DNA of 64,000 nucleotides from Euryodendron excelsum (lineage: Eukaryota; Streptophyta; Magnoliopsida; Ericales; Pentaphylacaceae), in contig CM065388.1 in the NCBI GenBank assembly GCA_033060915.1, forward strand, positions 22,308,001-22,372,000, written 5' to 3'. Positions 34,114 through 46,528 of this stretch are shown piece by piece (position 1 is the stretch's first letter; the number at the start of each line of letters is the position of its first letter). The notes below the pieces were generated by a model. The model made no database searches. It was not told where the DNA came from and saw only the letters and a list, made by a program, of their open reading frames with translations. Made by a program: the position numbers and the translations under genes.

Positions 34114-36004
34114 ATGTTGAAAGAGAAAGATCTTTCGAGTGATGGTGTCTGTGGAGGGGAAAGCTCTCAGACCCAACTTATTTCTGACCAAAACCTGGAG
34201 AACCCAGATGAGAAAATCGGGTTTCCTGAGAAGGGTATTGATTTTCTGAGGGAATCACAGATGGCTTGTGATGGGTTTCAGTCAAAACCCTCAAAAAGTG
34301 GGAATTCTGGCTGCCAAGAGCTGACACTAAGCTATCTCTGTGATAATTCCAAGTTGGGTTTTCCAGAGAAAGAGATTCCCGGGAAAAATTTACTGAATTC
34401 ATTAGAGAAAGTGAGTTACAAAGGAAAAGAAGTTGTTTGTGAGGATCAAAACCAGGAGGATAACAGATGGGTAGAGAGAGATTTTCTACAATTGAATGAG
34501 GTCAAGGGGAATTCATCAAAGAGAGAGGTCGAGGATGAAGAGTTTAAAAGAGAGAATAGAGATAAGAAGCCAAAGATAGAGACCCTTAATCTGTCTCTAG
34601 CCTTGCCTGATGTGTCACTGTCTCTGGCCGCGTCCAATCTGGTACCAAATGCTGATCCCCCGGCTAGGCTGAAGCCTAGTCGGAGTGTACAGTCTTTGGC
34701 ACCGTCAAATAACAATACCCAAACAACATACTCTAATGATTTTACGGCTGCTTCATTATCGTATTCGTATTCCCACCCGTTTTCACACAACCCCAGTTGC
34801 TCGCTCACCCGAAATTCAACAGAGAATTATGAGTATTCAGTGGGGAGTCATAGGAGAGACTGTGACCAGATTTGGAATGGTGGGGAGGGTACTAATGGGT
34901 CAGTTCATAGTCGATTTAGGCCAATTGGAGATGGGGTTGCGTTGTCCAATCATGGTGGGGGAGTTTTTTCATTGATGCAAGGTAATCGTGCACTCAATAA
35001 GGATTCATGTAACAGTCTTTACCGCACAACAAGCTCAGATAATCATTCATTTTTTCCTTCTGAGCTGCCTGCAAGGCCAATGATAGATACTCAATCGGGT
35101 GATTCAAGAGGAAGAGGTTCAGAGCATATGAGAGGTGTCGAGAGTTTAGACGGGGGAAGAGCCCGTAAGCTATCTAGACCAAATAGGATTCTTCGAGAAA
35201 TTGTATCAGAGTCTATCCCTGTCATGTCTCAAATAATTCAGGGACTTCCCGATGAAACAGTTGAGTCCATGAAGGAATATTTGAAGAATCTTATTGCAAT
35301 GCCTGAGAAGAGAGAGGAATTTGTGAGCCTCCAAAATCGGCTTGAGAGAAGATCCGATCTAACCAAAGAGACGCTCTTGAAGTTCATCAGAAACCAATTG
35401 GAAATTTTGGTTGCAATCAAAATGGGTCTAGTAAGTTTCTTATCTGGCAAAATTCGCATTCCCACAACAGAGCTGGTGGAAATTTTCTTACTTGAAAGAT
35501 GTCGAAACATAGAATGCAAGAGGTTGTTACCTGTTGAAGACTGTGAGTGCAAGATTTGCTCAACAAAGAAAGGATTTTGTAGCGAGTGCATGTGTCCCAT
35601 CTGTTTGAACTTCGACTGTGCCAATAACACTTGCAGTTGGGTCGGTTGTGATGTTTGTTCCCATTGGTGCCACGCTGCCTGTGGCATCCAAAGGAATCTC
35701 ATAAAGCCGGGTCCAAGCTTGAAGGGGCCCTCAGGGACAACTGAGATGCAATTTCACTGCCTTGGATGTGGTCATGCTTCCGAGATGTTTGGGTTTGTAA
35801 AGGATGTGTTTATGTCTTGTGCAAAGAACTGGGGTGTAGAAACCCTGATGAAGGAGCTTGACTGTGTTAGGAAAGTCTTTCGGGAAAGTGAAGATTTCAA
35901 AGGCAAGGAGCTGCATATTAAGGCTGATGAAATGCTCTCTAAGCTTGAAAGTAAATTGATGTCTACTTCAGATGTCTGCAATTTCATATTTCAGTTTTTT
36001 AACT
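34114..36004 (+). CDS. OBE3: OBERON 3-like PHD finger protein, exon 1
   Basis: Codes for residues 1-630 of an 825-residue protein. The start is the first ATG in frame (MLKEKDLSSDG), which fits the OBE3 N terminus. Visible parts: an acidic/basic N-terminal region with a likely nuclear signal (near KREVEDEEFKRENRDKKPK); LNLSLALPDVSLSL at 158-171, an EAR-like block conserved in OBE3; a helical region (about 350-460); then the Cys/His-rich PHD-type finger from Cys463 to Cys552, containing CECKICSTKKGFC and WVGCDVCSHWCHAACG. The exon ends at a consensus GTAAGT donor at 36005 after one base of a codon. OBERON proteins are nuclear PHD proteins needed to establish and maintain shoot and root meristems; OBE3 (TITANIA1) and OBE4 act with OBE1/2 in embryonic root initiation. 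The identity is from family memory; the domain reading is direct. Confidence 0.93.
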
Positions 36005-39000
36005 GTAAGTGTCAGAACCATGTCTTATTACTTTTAGTTTTCAATTTAATAGTTAGCTCTTCTTATTAATTGAAATGGCTTGAAGATCTTATCCTTTTGT
36101 GTCTTTGGAAACTAAGTTAGTCTGACTTGCAAATCTGCTCTTAATATTTGAAGCAAGATGCCTGATAGTATGTTCAAAAAGAAAAAGATGCTTGATAATG
36201 AGTATCTGACATGATTTTTTTTTTTTTTTGAGTAAGTTGATCTGACATTAACTTCGTCTTTTGCTTGTGTTTTCATGTTGGACTTTGTTACCTAAATACA
36301 TACAATATTTTTCAATTGAGGTTGATTTGCTGTTACATTGCTAATCTTATAGGATAAATTGTAACTATGATCAGCTGATAGCCAAAATACTAATTCTTTG
36401 GAGTTCAGTAGTAAAGTTTGCAAGTACAATTCTGTAATATAGGAATACTCCCTAAAAATTGATTGCAAAGAAGCATGGACATTTCTAAGAATAGGTGTAG
36501 TGGGGTTAAAAGATCTATTCTTAATGTTAGTGTTTATGTTTGTGTATGCATAGGAGAATCGGTGATGGATGATATTTTTCCCATCCCAATGCATGGAAAC
36601 TACTGATACCTACAAAAGTATGTTCCTAAGAAATAAAGATTAAACTAACACACATCCTTAAATTCAATAAGACATGAAAGACTTGGTGGATCCTTATCCC
36701 ATCGACTTTCATAGGCAACACAAATATTACTCTGTGGCCAAGTCTTCTGTCCAATTGTCCATGATGCATTTTTGTACAGCATTAGTAGAAATTCATTTAC
36801 GCTTCCTCTTGTATTAGTCGTACCAGTTACTCAGAGAACATCACAATGTGGAGGCAATCATTACCGGAGCACATATTCCAAACAATCGTAATCAACTCTT
36901 TCTCATATTCACCTCAATTAATGCTGCTTCTAGCTTCTCACAAATGCATTGATTTCTTAATCTGTTGTTTGTAATTTTACCACCCAACCACCACATCATA
37001 TACATCCCATAGTATGGTCATTTTGCGGACATGCTTCTTGTGCCCAGTATTTTACAATAGAGTGCAGCTATGCTTATAATCATCTTATGAAGTTTCTGCT
37101 GCAATCTGAGGAGTATTTATTGGTTACATTGTGCTCCGTGAAAAAGAGAAACATCAAATACTTAAATTGGATAAAAATGATTGGATTACTGAAACTCTGA
37201 GGAAACCAGAAAATGTAAATAGACAGCGTAAGGATTAAAGGTTGTATAAGCCACTTTATTTTATTAGTAAAATGAATTGTTTTTTGCTTTGCTGTTATCT
37301 CCCTCTTTTGAACTGATCACTGTTTGCACGCTCTGTAGCTGCTTCACTTCCTAGGACAACCAATGTGAAGAATCAGTGACCATTTTAGTTTTCAATCACT
37401 TGTCAAATCCTAAAAACTGACCTACGAGAACAATTCAAGTCCGATTGTTCAATATTAGAAAGGGAACACAAAAGACTGCCATTCATTTGAAGATTGAATG
37501 CTAAAATTGGGATGAAAATTGTTTGGTTGAAAGCTTCCAACTTGACAAAAAGCAACATATGATATTGTTCAGGACATTTTAACAGTCTTGTTTGTTTGTG
37601 GCTTTTAACTAGATTGGTGGGTGTCTATGGAGTAGGTCTGGTTTTGAGAGAGGAAAACCCCTTCCAAAATTGTTCCAGACAAGACCTGAATTAGGGCACA
37701 ATAAGTTAATGGACAGGTCACCTAAGAACTGTATAGCAAAAGGAAGTCCTAAACTGTATCTGTTTAATTATTTGAGAACAATTCTAAATCATCTGCATTC
37801 CAAAACGTTAAGACCATCAAATTTCAACCAGCAAAGATGCTAGTATTTCACAATGAAAAAGGTACCTGAAATCATGGTTAAATTTGAACATAAGCAAATC
37901 CATATTTGAAAAATCACAAGCTCCAAAGAATATGTTGGCCTATATTTCAATAATACTATCCATAGTGAGGGGAGTGTACTGCCCCTTACAGGATTTAGAG
38001 AGTCCCAAACTTGGTGTAAGAGTAGGATGGTATGGGTTGTCTGAATAACCTGACTTATTATTTGAAAAATATGATGATGATGCTTGTTGGATGTGCTTGG
38101 GCTATTTTTGTGGTTGGTGTTAAGATTAGGTTGGAAGATGTTTCATGATAACCATTTAACTAGGTTATGTGAATTAGAGGAGCTTGTCTTTTTTCTTTTC
38201 CCTTTTCTTTTTTTCTTTTAATAACTAAACTACCGGCCATTATGTGCTAGCAAGTGTGCTTTTGTTTGTGCCTATGACACACATTCATATACATGTACAT
38301 TGTGAAATATTTGTGCTTTTGTTTGGGATTAAGTAGGCTAGAGGATTTGATAGTCTATAGGTTACAAAAAGAATTATATTGGAGATATTTTTGACCAAAT
38401 TATAATCACACATTCTCTTTCCTAGGGTTGTGAATAATAACACAATTCTCCTACATGTTTTAAAATCTCCCGAAAATATCTTGATATTGCAACAACTGAA
38501 CGAATTTGAAATCTATTCCACATATTCAAATAGTTTTCTAATTTTTCTTGAATATCCTGAATATAACAAATAATTCCTGCAGTTTTTTAAAACCCTTGAA
38601 TATCCTGAATACTCTCTCTATCTCTATCTCTTTTGTAACTTGCTCCAGTTAATGCAAAAGTATTATGCTGCTGTGTTAAGGGAAGGTGGGAGCAATTTGG
38701 GAAGGTAAGATTAATTATAATATTTCTGGTTGGTTTTTTCCGCACAATAAATAGATATTTGAGAATAGGTACAAGAGGGAATTGTATGAAAAAAAGAATA
38801 AGAAAAAAGTCAGTCCTGTTTGGTTCAGTAAGTGGCCCAAATCTGTCATCCTGGCATTTTCGCTTTAGATATTCGGGTCTGGTTTCTCACTTGAGCAGTT
38901 GTTCTTGGTATGGATAAGAAGTAATGAAAAGCCTTCAAAACAGGAAAACTTTATTGTGCTTCAATGTTTGTTATGCAAACTTTTATTTTTTCCTCTAATT

Positions 39001-39421
39001 GTTGGACTCTATGATGCGTCAGTTTTTTTGTTCCTTCCCATTTTCTTAATTTCTTCTTTCCCCTGTCTTCATTTCTAGTGCTGCTGAAAGAGTATTTTAA
39101 AATACGACTGACTGGAAACATTACCATCTTTGTACTGCAGTATGCAGTTTACATGACACTGAACTTTCTGCGGGGTTGTGCATATGGCAATAAATCTTAG
39201 CTTTCAAAATGATATGCGACTTTAATCATACTTGCAATTTCGGAGGATTATTTTCTTCTAAAGGATGTTTTGTGTGACGTTAATCATGCTTGCAATTACA
39301 GATGATTTTTTTCCGTCTGAAGGATATTTTAGCTACCTTTGGATGCACGAATTATTCAGTCGAAGTTAGTTTAGTTTTCAACTTATATCCATTTCTTTCT
39401 GGATTTTTTTTTGATCCATAG
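36005..39421 (+). other. Intron of the OBERON 3-like gene, 3417 bp
   Basis: It begins GTAAGT and ends in a T-rich tract plus ATAG at 39421. Removing it joins T to AT, restoring a Tyr codon and the reading FFN-Y-TDG, as in OBE3 relatives. No exon or obvious transposon is visible inside. The short open frames at 36006-36069 and on the minus strand at 36292-36594 are non-coding. Confidence 0.8.
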
Positions 39422-40008
39422 ATACAGATGGCATGTCAGACTTCCCCTCTTCCAGTGTGCCTCCAAAAGAGTTGCCAGCAACTCAAGCTAACCTAAGAAA
39501 AGATGCAGCCCCTCTTCTAACAACCAACTCACTGCCTCCAAAATCTTCCTTTTACAACATAAGCTCGGGAAATGGAAGGCTGGATTTGTTGTCGCACGAT
39601 CTCCATCAGAACGATCTGAACAATTCCTTCATGGGTGAAAAAATGATTGAAGATGAGTGGTCTGTGAAGTTACCGAAGAAGGATGGGTTTGATAGCTTGG
39701 AAAGCGTTGTGCGGATTAAGAAAGCAGAAGCCAGAATGTTCCAAAATCGAGCGGATGAAGCAAGGAGAGAAGCAGAGAATTACAGGCGGGTGGTGCAGAT
39801 GCAGAGCGAGAAATTGGAGGAGGAATATGCTGAGAAGCTTGCCAAACTGTGTTTGCATGAAACTGAAGAAAGGCAGAGGAAAAAACAGGAGGAGCTTAAG
39901 ATTTTGGAAAATTCACATTGTGATTACTACAAGATGAAGATGCGAATGCAAGCTGAGATTGCAGGCCTGTTGGAGAGAATGGAGGCAACAAAGCAACAGT
40001 GGGTTTAA
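39422..40008 (+). CDS. OBE3: OBERON 3-like PHD finger protein, exon 2
   Basis: Codes for residues 631-825 and ends at TAA 40006-40008. The first part is a low-complexity Ser/Pro linker. From about residue 725 to 822 the sequence is strongly helical and charged (VVRIKKAEARMFQNRADEAR, then NYRRVVQMQSEKLEEEYAEK), the C-terminal coiled coil through which OBERON proteins dimerise or pair with one another. Exons 1 and 2 together give 2478 coding bases. The total length of 825 residues is somewhat above the roughly 730 I recall for Arabidopsis OBE3, mostly through longer linkers. No frameshift or premature stop is present. Confidence 0.92.
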
Positions 40009-41825
40009 TTCTTTTTTTCTTTTCTTTTCTTTTTTTTTTTCTTTCTGCCTTCAATTAGCATTACTTTCAATAACATGACAATGGTATGTAGTTTGTGGTT
40101 ATGCATTTTGGATTCTGGTGGTTTTGCAAATGCAAATCGAATGATTGTTCTGTTGCAAAATTTAGGGTTTTCTGTTTTGCGTTTCACCACCTTCTTAGAA
40201 GTCTGGTATGCAAATTAGTGTTTGATTAAAGAGGTCTAAAACTCCATATTGACAGAAAGAGTTGATATGAGAAACTACTTGAAATTGCTGCATAATCTGT
40301 AACACGTCTTTTTGTTGTTGCATAAAGTTCTTGGAAGTCATAATTCAGCAACACTTCTGTTTTCTTTTCGTTTTGTTTTGTTTTGGTTTGGTTTTTGTTT
40401 CTTTGTTTCTTTGTGTTTTTTATTTTTTATTTTTTATTTTTTGGAGTAATGACGAGGTAGTGCATTGGATCTTTATTTGATAGTTGATATTAATTCAGTC
40501 TGTCTTTTAGTATGTTCCTTTCTTTTTTGGACTTTGTCTTGGAGGGGCTAGATGGACTATTAAGTAGGACTGATCCTCAATCAGAGAAACACATGAATTG
40601 GTAGTCCACAATGTAGGGATCGGTCAAGATGTCCTGATATTTTGATTGATTGTGTGCGTGAGAGAGAGAGAGATAATGTATCACAGATGCCCATGGCAGA
40701 GTAGCATCTTGGGGACCATTGAGATGCACTTGTGTAGGGGGTTTAGGGGTAATGTCAATATTGTACCAGTAGTATATTTTTACTTCATGCTGCTTTCTCA
40801 ATTGAGCAAACCCGATTGAGAGTTTACACAGTTGCCTATAGCCAAGCAAACCCGATTGACAGTTTACACAATTGTCTATCGCCAAGAATTGAGCATTCTT
40901 GACTGGAAATTCATCATTTCTCCTAACAAAAACCTACATTTGACCAACCATTTTAAATGACAAGGCTAGTTTGTCAAAACTACAGAAAACTAGTAATTAA
41001 CTGTACAGCTGATAAAGGATGCAATGAGTTGCTAATCGTCAGGTATGCTGCTGTGATGAAACTGGGAAACGTACGGCCCATGATTTCTAACACCAAAAGG
41101 TTTTGTCGAAAAGTGCTGGCAATTAGTTTTAGTTAGTGTATAATCATTGAACGTTTCTCCAGCAGATGTCGTGAAATTCTGGCAAGAATAATCTGTTCCT
41201 TCAAATATATGGTCTCGGTCATGCTACTGGAAGAATTATTGATCACCAGGAATATATTAGTGGGAATACATGAAGGATGAGGCACGACATGATGGAATTC
41301 TTCTTACTTCAATAATTCAATTCTTGAAGATTTTTGTCAACTCTCTCTCTCTAAGATAAGATAAATTAGCACTTAAGACTAACTATCGTGGTTGTTCGTT
41401 GTTGGAATTGTCTTTTTTTAATGACAAGTAATCTCTCCAACGCACTACTTCATTGGACTCACCTCTATAAAATAATTATAAATCCTTCCAATTGTCCGCA
41501 AACCACAATATCAGTTACGCTTGAAGCACACTAGATAAAACTCATATCCAAGATAACCGAATTTGGGGTTCATCCAAGGTTCGCTCTTTTTACACGGTTA
41601 TCCATGTGGGTTAAGTTGGCGGAGTTTCTTGCCACAAAATAAAAAAAATTTCGTATGTAGGTTAGGTGGTAATCGCTAATCATTTACCAAAACCACTTTT
41701 CTTACCTTTTGAGTGTTTTAACAAATGACAAAGAAAGTACTCTTTCACTGCAAATGACTTCGGTGTTTTTTTAAATCTGTGATTGGATTTTGAAAGGGCA
41801 ATTATAATAACTCAATTCAAGCTTT
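40009..41825. other. 3' flank of the OBERON 3-like gene and intergenic
   Basis: A T-rich stretch follows the stop and likely belongs to the 3' UTR. A 40-bp tandem pair is listed separately. No coding region is seen. Confidence 0.5.
40806..40885. repeat. Tandem pair, 40-bp unit
   Basis: Two copies start at 40806 and 40846: GCAAACCCGATTGA-AGTTTACACA, then TTG-CTAT-GCCAA. They differ at four positions. The minus-strand open frame here translates to a repeated peptide only because of this duplication. Confidence 0.9.
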
Positions 41826-43253
41826 GTTGGTTTTAGCTTAGGAATTTATATGCCTTTTTAGTTAGATTTTAGTATTAGTTAAGTTTGTTTTGTGTTTTAT
41901 ACGTTTTGAGCTTAAGTTGTTTGACTTCGGATGAAATTTGGGCAATAGGAGAATGAGTTTCAAGAAGAAGCTATTAGAGTATAAGTTGTTGAAGCTGTAG
42001 TACAAGTTATTAAAACACGCAGAATTGAAATTTTTAAGAGCTATGTCTCTCAAACTAGAAGTCTTACCAGGGTCTATAATCTATCGATTTCATATAACTT
42101 TTCGAGATTTACACAATTTGGTAAACCGTGTGCATGGTTGGAGACCATATGTAGACCGTAAGCAGTTTGTAAGCAAACTTCTGAGCCTAATTTTTTAGAT
42201 CTGCAAAAGTGTGCACATGGTCCCCAAAGCGTGCGTATGCTTTGCACAAACTCTGTTATTTTTCAGCTTTTTCAAGGCAATTTTAGACCAAAATTCGGGA
42301 TCTCTTGAATTTTTATATATTTTTAGAATTTTTAGAGAGCTGTAGGAGTAGTTTTAAAGAGAAACTTTAATTTTTTTGGTAGCTTTTCATTTTCATTGTC
42401 ATCAAGTGTAATTTTTTATCAATTCAATACAATTTTCTATGAATTCAAGTAGCTAGTCTTTATATTGGGTTCAATTGTGAAAATCACTAAGGATCTCAAT
42501 GAAGGTAAAACCTAATCTCATTATTCTATCTTCTTGAATATCCAATTCTTAGCAATTGATGTTTAGATTTATAAGAACACTTAGATTATTGATTATATTT
42601 GAAAATTTTAATGCATGATTATTCGATTGTGTGCTGATTTTGTCCAAATCGATGGTGTAATCTATGATTTTCAATTTGATTGTAATTCTAACTTCTAATT
42701 GCTATTGAATTGAATTTATGTTAATCATCTCTTGTATCCTATTAAAATCTTGTACTCTTAACTAAGTTTTTGTATTTCCATGCACCAGTTATGAATTGAG
42801 TATGAGAGTTACTTAGATTGATGGTATGAATACATGAATCTCAATGTCTATAAATCTAAATTGATTATCATTGATTTTATTATTTTTATGGTCGAAATCA
42901 TTCGAGTCAAACCTCTTGAATGTTGTGTTTGATTTGAGTTATTAAGCTTTATTGAAACCTTGGGTGAATTAGATAGTTAAAATAATTGAATCTAATTCTC
43001 TTTTATTAACCGTCAAATTAGTTTAAGCGTTTAGTTTACATTCAAATAACCAACTCTTGAAATCAAATCATTTTTTACTGTCTCTTTTTAAAGAAATATT
43101 TTAGCAAATTGTGTGAGACTTTAGAGTATTGAGTACTAGTTTTAGCCGATAGTTTATATTAGGCTCAATTCTTATGAAAAATCGATCTCAGCTACTGAGT
43201 TATACTACGTCTCGACCATTTGCTCTTGAGTGTTATATTGCTAAGGTCGTGTC
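41826..43253 (+). repeat. Probable LTR-type non-coding fragment
   Basis: The block begins TGTTGGTTTTAGCTTAGG and ends near AAGGTCGTGTCA, i.e. TG...CA, about 1.43 kb. It contains a GC-richer patch at 42110-42250 with repeated GTGTGCA/GTGCGTATG words, and a terminal stretch with ACTGAGTTATACTACGTCTCGACC, both reminiscent of Ty3/gypsy LTRs. I found no target duplication and no coding part, so the boundaries and class are tentative. Confidence 0.35.
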
Positions 43254-43509
43254 AATCTACTTGCCCCATTTCCAAAACTCAGACATTTGACATCATGCCA
43301 ATTGCAATTATATAAAATGTTCGTTATGAAATTGAACGAAATGTGTTCAAAGGTCATCATTGTGTAAACATTTTTCAACAAATGGAGTCCTTTCTCATCA
43401 TGTATGTAACTTAGGAATAACCACTGAAAATTAAATATGCATAAATTTGGTAGTAGGTCCTATCTGAGTTCATAAATAATGGATTTGGGTTTATATCCAT
43501 TACAAGTAA

Positions 43510-44255
43510 ATCTTTGTTTAGTGGCAGCCGAAAGTGCCACTAAAAAATGCCTACAAAGAAATTTTTTTTTTAATCTAGTGACATTTCTTAAAAATGCATG
43601 CTAAGGATACCAATGCTACTCTGGGTATAAGTGGCATATGAGTGGCATTTAAAAATGCCCCCTAACGTGTCAACTGATGGGATCATAAGTGTCATTATAT
43701 ATGATTAAATGCAGTGGTGGACTTAGGATTTTGGTTAGGGGGGCCAAAATTTTTTTTTTTTTTGGTTAAAAGGAGGGTTAAGAATTTTTTTTTTTGATTT
43801 GTTAAGAAATAATACACTATACAGTATTCGAAATTTTTAAAAATCTACAAAGGTGAAATGAAATTTAAAAATTTTGATGATGCCAATACATCATGTTATA
43901 TTCTAAATATCTAAAAATCTATAAGAATGAAGTGAAATTTTACAATTTTAGAAGGACTAATAAACTATATTGCATTCCGAATATTCTAAACTTTATAGAG
44001 TATAAAGCAAAATTTTTAAATTTTGGAAGGACCGTGGTCCCCGCCTGCTCCCTCCATCCACCACTGATTAAATGTTGTTAGTAACCGTCACAAGTTCGCA
44101 CATAGTGGCATTTCAAAATGCCACTCTTCATTTTTAGACAACCTCTTTGAATGCCACTAAAATTGTTACTCATGGCAAAGAGCAAATGCCACAATAGTTC
44201 AATTTTTGGCATGTCAAAGGACATCGCAAGTGTCACCACTACAGAGAAAATTTTC
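43510..44255. mobile_element. Non-autonomous, CACTA-like element split by a MITE
   Basis: Subterminal words AGTGGCATTT and AAATGCCACT recur in both orientations: near 43517, 43545, 43630, 43645, 44103, 44118, 44152 and 44190. The right side ends in CACCACTACAGAGAAAATTT, close to a CACTA-type terminus. Such arrays of short inverted subterminal repeats are characteristic of CACTA elements. The left terminus is unclear. A hAT-type MITE (43712-44066) sits inside it. Confidence 0.5.
43712..44066. mobile_element. hAT-type MITE with perfect 8-bp target duplication
   Basis: The 355-bp element begins CAGTGGTGGACTTAGG and ends TCCATCCACCACTG (inverted: CAGTGGTGGATGGA). ATTAAATG flanks it at 43704-43711 and 44067-44074. 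The shared CARTGGYGGA terminus, internal T-run and TTAGG-GGGGCCAAAATTTTT block relate it to 28917-29102. The interior holds two diverged CTAAATATCTAAAAATCTAT-like subrepeats and no gene. Confidence 0.88.
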
Positions 44256-44495
44256 TATAAGAAATTACATTTTTTTTGTTCTTGTTAGGTTTTTAGTAGA
44301 GAATAGATTGATTGATGGTGTCTCTCACTGACCTGCTAAGGTTTTGGGATTGTGCGTCCTCGTATAGTTTCTCTTTTTTGTACCGACTGAAAAATATGTA
44401 CTTTTTTGTTGACATATTTTTTTGTTCTTGTTGTGACCAAAGTCACGTAATTCAATGAAAAAACAAAACAGAAACGGCAATGGATTAACCTTCGT

Positions 44496-44605
44496 GGACA
44501 TGGGGGAACATGGAGCTGTCGGCTCTATCTGGGAGGAGCGCTTGAGGGGGATCAAAGTCGGCTAGTAACCTACGTGCATGTTGTTATGTGGTGGTATATA
44601 TAATT
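44496..44605. repeat. Dispersed repeat, copy 2 (pairs with 14396-14550)
   Basis: It begins GGACATGGGGGAACATGGAG and ends TGTGGTGGTATATATAATTT, matching the 14.4 kb copy block by block but without its roughly 40-base spacer. Just upstream, 44451-44490 (AAACAAAACAGAAACGGCAA) resembles 47546-47585, so a third, partial relative may exist. Confidence 0.8.
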
Positions 44606-46351
44606 TTAAGTTTGAGATTTGATCTATTATTAAATACTTAATGTACTTAGTAAAGTTCAACTTTTAAATATATCTTAATGAACAAAATTTATTTTTAAAT
44701 TATGAGTTTAAACTTTTAAGTACTTAAAATGGTTAGCATTAATAATTCAATCCGTGGGTGTAGTAATATTCAACATTATTTTAAGTAATATTCACCATTT
44801 AAGAACAATTACTTAAAATCTTACTAAGTGCCTATTTAAAAAAATAGGACTCTTGTCATATATTCATATATCTAGAGTTGGCTATCTTAATTTTGGTAGT
44901 CATTATACTTGTATAGGTTATGAATTCTAGCATAAATCATCTTTGAAAATATTAATCAAGCTAAAATCAATGAATTTTTATTGTGAAACCAATTTTGCTA
45001 CAAAATAATTATATCTATCTTCATTCAAGGTCTCAAAGTAACATAAAATCATATTAAAGTCTTGAGACCAAAAAAAAAAAAATAAAAAGAGTTGAAGTAT
45101 TATCATTTCTTTAGGTAAAATAATAATTTTTATAGTTAAAATTTTTACATCCAATTAAGTTTATAAAAACACTTGGAGAAATACTATGATGTAAGGTTTT
45201 TTTAACAAACATTATTGTATTGATCGTTGGATAAAATTTATAAAAAGTGATAGAATAAAAAGTAAAATGGACATAATTTTATACATTTAATTAGTAAAAA
45301 GTAAGATAAGTAAGATTAAAGGAACAAATAATTTCATCACAGTTCGATTAATTTATTTCAATTCAAAAAATTAATTTTTTGTTTTTATTTTCTCGTAAAT
45401 GTTTTTTGGAGGCTTGTGAATTGACACAATAAAAAATAAAAAATGTTAATAATTTCATTACATGTGTCATTTGTATTTTACAAGATTAATATATAATTTA
45501 TTCTGTAAAAGGAGCATATTGAAGAAAATTTAGAACCATTATCACTCCATTAATGGATAAAATTCATAAAATTTTGAAGAAATAAGAAAAATTAGAAAGT
45601 AGCAATTATATTATGACACATCTATAACGTCTTAACGTATTGCTATAATATATAGTATAGTAAATGAATTCTTGAGTAATATTGTCTATTCAAGCAATAT
45701 TGTCAATATCACCATATTTGAACAATATTGTTATATGTACTGGAATTCCTAAGCACTATTAAATCTTCTGTGTGATATTTGGAAGTTAATATCATTAATC
45801 TCTTCATATCGTTAATATCTTTACACCATTAATATATATCAAGACTATTTAAGCTCTTTATTTTTCTTGAATTTCTTGATATCTATTTACCATATCCCAA
45901 GGGATTTGGTGACCATCTAACGGTGTCAACGTCACATGAAATAATTTCTTGAGGTTTTATATCGCCCTCTTATGGTTTGTTGATCAATTATCTTCAGAGT
46001 TATTCCAAATCTGAAATATTTATGAATTACTATCACGAGGATTCGCTACCGAGGGTATTGATTCGATAGTAGATCATTTAGCTTCAATCCAATGTCAACT
46101 ATTACAATGTCAATATATGAGGGAGATCCCGCTCGAACTATTGTACCTTCGAAACTTGAGGGTAGTTATTACTGGATCTGTAGTGTTGAATGTAATGACA
46201 GTTATTTCGGTCAATATATGATCACGTTGCGGTAACTGGGCTTATATTTGTGGTACTTGCATGCTTTTTTTATTTTATTTTTTTATACCTAAAATCCTTA
46301 TTTGTTCAAATATTGTTGTCCAATAATAAGATTTTTATTATTTTTTAATGG
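44606..46351. other. Intergenic, no gene seen
   Basis: AT-rich. The stretch from about 45900 to 46260 is less AT-rich and looks older and possibly transcribed, but no frame is open and no motif is recognised. Confidence 0.45.
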
Positions 46352-46528
46352 GTAATGTTATACAACGAAAAAAATTCATACAGAATTTATTACCAAAATG
46401 ATGTGGTTGGATAAGAAGCATTCATTTTAAAATAAAACACCTACATTGATGCCTCTTAATTACAATAATGTCACTATTACATTATTTTGGTGGGTCTTCT
46501 ATATAGAATTTGTTGAGAGAATAACATT
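46352..46528. mobile_element. MITE, family A copy
   Basis: The left arm GTAATGTTATACAACGAAAA continues with CAGAATTTATTACCAAAATG-ATGTGG. The inverted right arm AATGTTATTCTCTCAACAAA continues with GACCCACCAAAATAATGTAA. The arms pair over about 50 bp. Length and block order match the copy at 7931. Confidence 0.65.

Noticed and set aside
33856..34191. Minus-strand open frame over the OBERON 3-like leader and start
   Set aside because: Contains a Glu-Arg run from a (CT)n tract and overlaps the true start on the other strand.
35238..35702. 154-codon minus-strand open frame inside the OBERON 3-like exon
   Set aside because: Antisense shadow; no domain, and the plus strand encodes the conserved PHD-type finger.
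36292..36594. 100-codon minus-strand open frame in the OBERON 3-like intron
   Set aside because: AT-rich, no domain, no start context; chance opening in an intron.
40806..40885. Direct repeats considered as a CRISPR-like array
   Set aside because: Only two abutting units with no spacers, in a plant genome; an ordinary tandem duplication.
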